From contig NZ_JAEQNA010000004.1 of the NCBI RefSeq assembly GCF_016722895.1, positions 310,001 to 374,000 of the forward strand: 64,000 nt of DNA, read 5' to 3'. Below are positions 61,416 to 64,000 of the stretch, piece after piece. Positions within the stretch are counted from its first letter, which is position 1, and every line of letters begins with the position of its first letter. The notes under the pieces are model-generated. The model saw only the letters and a program-made list of their open reading frames with translations, was not told where the DNA came from and did not search any database. The position numbers and the translations under genes were made by a program. The DNA is from Ramlibacter aurantiacus. Lineage in GTDB: Bacteria > Pseudomonadota > Gammaproteobacteria > Burkholderiales > Burkholderiaceae_C.

Positions 61416-62180
61416 TCAGGCGGCGGCCGCGCCGTTCACGAACATCCGCAGCTCGCCCGGCTTGAACGGCACCCAGTTCTCGTTGGTGGTCAGCGGCGCC
61501 GTGACCACCAACGCCACCTTGTCCTCAGGCGTGGTGTGGTGCGCGAAATTCACCGACAGGTCTTCATCGGCCAGCTGCGCGTGGGCGAATGGGTGCTCGC
61601 GCTCCAGGTAGAACAGGTGGGTCGAACAGTGTGCCCACAGCGCCACGCCGTTGGACAACAGGAAGTTGAACGTCCCGTGGCGCGCAATCCTCGGCGCGAG
61701 CTCGCGCAGCGTGAGGGTCAGCTCGGATGCGCTGGGCACGCCGGCATGCGACTTCCAGATCTCCTGCATCAACCAGCAGAAGGCGCGCTCGCTGTCGGTG
61801 TTGCCGACCGCCTGGAACTGGGCGTGCAGCCGGGGGTTGAAGTCCTTGAGGTCGCCGTTGTGGGCGAACACCCAGTAGCGGCCCCACAGCTCGCGAACGA
61901 AGGGATGGCAGTTCTCGAGCGCGACGACGCCTTGGGTGGCCTTGCGGATGTGCGCGATGACCGTGCGGCTCTTGATCGGGTAGCGGCGGATCAGCTCGGC
62001 CACCGGCGAGTTGCACGCCGGCTCGTGGTCCACGAAGTGACGCACGCCCTTGCCCTCGAAGAAGGCGATGCCCCAGCCGTCGCCGTGGTGGTCGGTGCGG
62101 CCGCCCCGCTGGGCGAAGCCGGCGAAACTGAAGGTCACGTCCGTCGGCGTGTTGCAGTTCATCCCCAGGAGCTGGCACAT
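61416..62180 (-). CDS. Class II glutamine amidotransferase, YafJ-like
   Basis: Ntn-type amidotransferase domain protein (254 aa) with the N-terminal nucleophile Cys2 in MCQLLGMN, and conserved HHGDGWGIAFFEGKG, VIAHIRKATQG, FAHNGDL and NTDSERAFCWLM. Such proteins lack a synthase domain; the acceptor is unknown (relatives act in ergothioneine or other pathways). The ATG at 62180 directly exposes Cys2. Lies 4 nt after the CWC gene, so the genes from 62424 to 61416, perhaps to 58993, form one leftward unit. Confidence 0.9.
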   Translation of the reverse strand: MCQLLGMNCNTPTDVTFSFAGFAQRGGRTDHHGDGWGIAFFEGKGVRHFVDHEPACNSPVAELIRRYPIKSRTVIAHIRKATQGVVALENCHPFVRELWGRYWVFAHNGDLKDFNPRLHAQFQAVGNTDSERAFCWLMQEIWKSHAGVPSASELTLTLRELAPRIARHGTFNFLLSNGVALWAHCSTHLFYLEREHPFAHAQLADEDLSVNFAHHTTPEDKVALVVTAPLTTNENWVPFKPGELRMFVNGAAAA

Positions 62181-62184
62181 GGCG

Positions 62185-62424
62185 TCATTGTGGTGCCTGC
62201 GGGTGCTCCGGTGGGGCTTGCACGCAATGCGGGCAGATGCAGGCCCGGCGTCGGGCCTGCCCGGGCACGCGTGCCAGCAGGTCGGGGCTGAACCGCTGCG
62301 CGGTGCACCAGCAACTAGCCGGCGGGGGCTCACCGCGGGCCCGGGCGACCTCCACGGCGCAGCCATTGGGTCCGCCACACAACGGGCATGTGTCCGGGCG
62401 CACGCTGAGAGGCAGGTCGGGCAT
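62185..62424 (-). CDS. Cysteine-rich CWC family protein
   Basis: A 79-residue protein with the family marks CPLCGGPNGCAVE, SCWC and ACICPHC (eight Cys in all), probably a zinc-binding mini-protein of unknown role. Start 62424; it ends 4 nt before the amidotransferase ATG and starts 9 nt after the DUF1631-like gene stop, giving a tight operon. Confidence 0.85.
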   Translation of the reverse strand: MPDLPLSVRPDTCPLCGGPNGCAVEVARARGEPPPASCWCTAQRFSPDLLARVPGQARRRACICPHCVQAPPEHPQAPQ

Positions 62425-62433
62425 GCGCCCACG

Positions 62434-63318
62434 CTAGCAGAAGCGAGGGCCCCCGGTCGGCGGCAGGGGTGCCAGGATGCGCACCAGCCGCTCACGCAGC
62501 AGCCGCACCAGGATGCGCCGCGTCATGGCGTGCGATTGGCCGCCTTCGCCGATGAACATGAACTGCCGACCTCGTGCGTCGACCCAGTCGAGGCGGGCCT
62601 GGCGCCAGCGCCGACCGCAGTACAGGTCGATGCACACGCCCGGCTGCAGTTGCGCCAGCAGCTCCGCCGGGCTCGGCTGCGGCGGTTCGGCCGGCGGCGG
62701 CGGCAGCGACAGGTCGACCCGGCGCCGCTTGGCACACAACTGCAGGGCCGGCAGGTGCAGCACTTCCAGGGCACGGAAGAAGCCCTCGAACTCGCCCGGA
62801 TGGCGGCCCAGCAGGCTGATGCCGCTGCGAAGCTGCTCGAGCAGCTTGGGGATCAGCTCGAGCACCTTGCCCGGCCGCCTCAGCGCGGCGTCGCGGCGCA
62901 CGCTCCAGAGCAGGCGGGTGGCGGTGTCGAGGTAGCCTCCGGGGTCCTGGATGTCGTCGGGGCAGGACAGCCGCGCCTGCGCGAGCACCAGTGGCCACAC
63001 TTCGAGCAGGAAGTCCTGCACGGTGCCTGGTGCCTCGCGCAGGTCAGGCCGCTGGAGCAGCTCCATGGCGATGTGTTCGGCCAGGGCCTGGCGGCGCTGG
63101 CCGAATTGCACCATTTCGAGCACCAGCGAATCGGGCGGGCTGTCCTGCCAGTCGCCCAGCTCTCCGCCCGTGGAGCTCGCGCCGGAGAAAGCCGACCAGC
63201 CACCGCTCAGGCGCCAGCGCGAACCCGCCATCCCCGTGGCGCGGCCGAGCAGTTGACGGATGCCGCTGGCTGACGCCTCGCTTGACGCGGTGTGAAACGG
63301 AAGGCTCACCTGGAACAT
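62434..63318 (-). CDS. Short DUF1631-like protein
   Basis: A 294-residue protein whose middle (FLLEVWPLVLAQARL, DPGGYLDTATRLLWSVRRD, VLELIPKLLEQLRSGI) resembles part of DUF1631 proteins, which are usually much longer (around 700 residues or more, from memory). The C-terminal part has CIDLYCGRRWRQARLDWVDARGRQFMFIG, a PilZ-like small barrel. No signal peptide or membrane helix. Function unknown. An isolated palindrome lies 57 nt upstream of its ATG. Confidence 0.7.
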   Translation of the reverse strand: MFQVSLPFHTASSEASASGIRQLLGRATGMAGSRWRLSGGWSAFSGASSTGGELGDWQDSPPDSLVLEMVQFGQRRQALAEHIAMELLQRPDLREAPGTVQDFLLEVWPLVLAQARLSCPDDIQDPGGYLDTATRLLWSVRRDAALRRPGKVLELIPKLLEQLRSGISLLGRHPGEFEGFFRALEVLHLPALQLCAKRRRVDLSLPPPPAEPPQPSPAELLAQLQPGVCIDLYCGRRWRQARLDWVDARGRQFMFIGEGGQSHAMTRRILVRLLRERLVRILAPLPPTGGPRFC

Positions 63319-63374
63319 GGCCGGGCCAGTGTAAGAAAGGCCTCATACCCGTGGACCGAGCACCCCCGTGAAAA

Positions 63375-63390
63375 CTGACGTTTACGTCAG
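63375..63390. promoter_or_regulatory. Palindromic operator-like site
   Basis: CTGACGTTTACGTCAG: 6-bp arms CTGACG and CGTCAG around TTTA. Core resembles the TTACGTTTACGTAA-type sites reported for LiuR and related regulators of fatty-acid and branched-chain amino acid degradation. It lies between glcB (stop 63404) and the DUF1631-like start (63318), so it could control the latter. Resemblance is from memory. Confidence 0.5.
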
Positions 63391-63403
63391 CCTGCTCAGC
63401 GAC

Positions 63404-64000
63404 TCATTGCGCGGACTTGCAGCGCTGGCGCCACGCGTGCAGCAGCGGTTCGGTGTATCCCGAGGGCTGCTCAGCACCCTTGAAGACCAGGTCGAGCGCA
63501 GCGCGGTAGGCGAAGGAGCGTTCCCAATTGCCGGCCATGGGCCGGTAGAACGGGTCGCCGGCGTTTTGCTGGTCCACCACGGCGGCCATTCGGCGGAAGG
63601 TCTCGTGCACCTGCTCGGCGATCACCACGCCGTGCTGCAGCCAGTTGGCGATGTGCTGGCTGGAGATGCGCAGCGTGGCGCGGTCCTCCATCAGGCCCAC
63701 GTTGTGGATGTCGGGTACCTTCGAGCAGCCCACGCCCTGGTCGATCCAGCGCACCACGTAACCGAGGATGCCCTGCACGTTGTTGTCCAGCTCCTGCTGG
63801 CGTTCGGGGGCCGACCAGGTGGCCTGTTCGACCACCGGCACCTGCAGCAACCCGGTGAGCAGCGCCTGGCGCTCCGCCTCGGCCGGCGTGCGCTCCAGCT
63901 CCTGCTGGACGGCGGCGACGTCCACCTGGTGGTAGTGCAGCGCGTGCAGCGTGGCCGCGGTGGGCGAGGGCACCCAGGCGGTATTGGCGCCGGCGCGCGG
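63404..64000 (-). CDS. glcB: Malate synthase G, C-terminal part (5' end off the window)
   Basis: The last 198 residues of malate synthase G, which condenses glyoxylate and acetyl-CoA to malate. At the right edge the frame reads [20 protein letters not shown], and [36 protein letters not shown] and [11 protein letters not shown] follow, all diagnostic of GlcB. The family is about 720 residues, so roughly three quarters lies beyond the edge. Confidence 0.94.
   Translation of the reverse strand, partial: PRAGANTAWVPSPTAATLHALHYHQVDVAAVQQELERTPAEAERQALLTGLLQVPVVEQATWSAPERQQELDNNVQGILGYVVRWIDQGVGCSKVPDIHNVGLMEDRATLRISSQHIANWLQHGVVIAEQVHETFRRMAAVVDQQNAGDPFYRPMAGNWERSFAYRAALDLVFKGAEQPSGYTEPLLHAWRQRCKSAQ

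Overview
The window is high-GC, gene-dense chromosomal DNA from a betaproteobacterium. Gene content and order point to the Burkholderiales, most likely the family Comamonadaceae: hpf-ptsN-hprK, divergent fur/bamE followed by dapB, leuS-lptE-holA-proA, the gshA-kup-gshB cluster, split pntAa/pntAb/pntB, and a stop-codon-linked GC-rich palindromic repeat. The genus cannot be fixed from sequence alone. No rRNA, tRNA, CRISPR array or recognisable transposase or integrase was seen.

Layout. (1) 1-3253: the homoprotocatechuate (4-hydroxyphenylacetate) meta-cleavage genes hpaR-hpaE-hpaD-hpaF read leftwards and run off the edge; a perfect 12-bp palindrome in front of hpaR is the likely HpaR operator. 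(2) 3351-5566: an accessory patch. It holds a decayed 5' fragment of radA and two orphan leftward reading frames that may be one frameshifted gene. Intact radA follows. (3) 5864-10283: radA, a membrane protein, ilvE, a zinc-finger protein and waaF. (4) 10126-21153: a signalling-rich block with two OmpR-type regulator/kinase pairs and a hybrid kinase, mixed with ampG-like, M48 protease, MBL hydrolase and truC genes. (5) 21266-33541: pyrF, an orphan repeat protein, a YdjM-like protein, uvrA, an MFS transporter, ssb, a cation antiporter, mnmA, nudJ and a conserved hypothetical. (6) 33718-42132: transhydrogenase, acyl-CoA synthetase, mtnN, corA, a patatin and a cysteine hydrolase. (7) 42289-47921: two tiny proteins with their own promoter-like region and terminator, then hpf-ptsN-hprK, fur, bamE, dapB and an exbB/exbD pair. 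(8) 47977-59006: a long co-directional block leuS, lptE, holA, proA, a DUF6352-like gene, gshA, kup, gshB, with ATGA stop/start overlaps at two junctions. (9) 58993-64000: an unusual NAD-domain/FAD-oxidase fusion, a class II amidotransferase, a CWC protein, a short DUF1631-like protein and the 3' part of glcB.

Most of the window is housekeeping. The unusual material is three orphan loci on the minus strand (3579-5566, 22104-23657, 58993-61323). Their proteins begin with Ser/Pro/Ala/Arg-rich, probably disordered segments, and one carries a Trp-anchored repeat of about 45 residues that I could not assign. The radA partial duplication beside the first locus suggests a recent rearrangement. A dispersed palindromic repeat starts exactly at the stop codon of four genes, and in a fifth place has become the 5' coding part of waaF.
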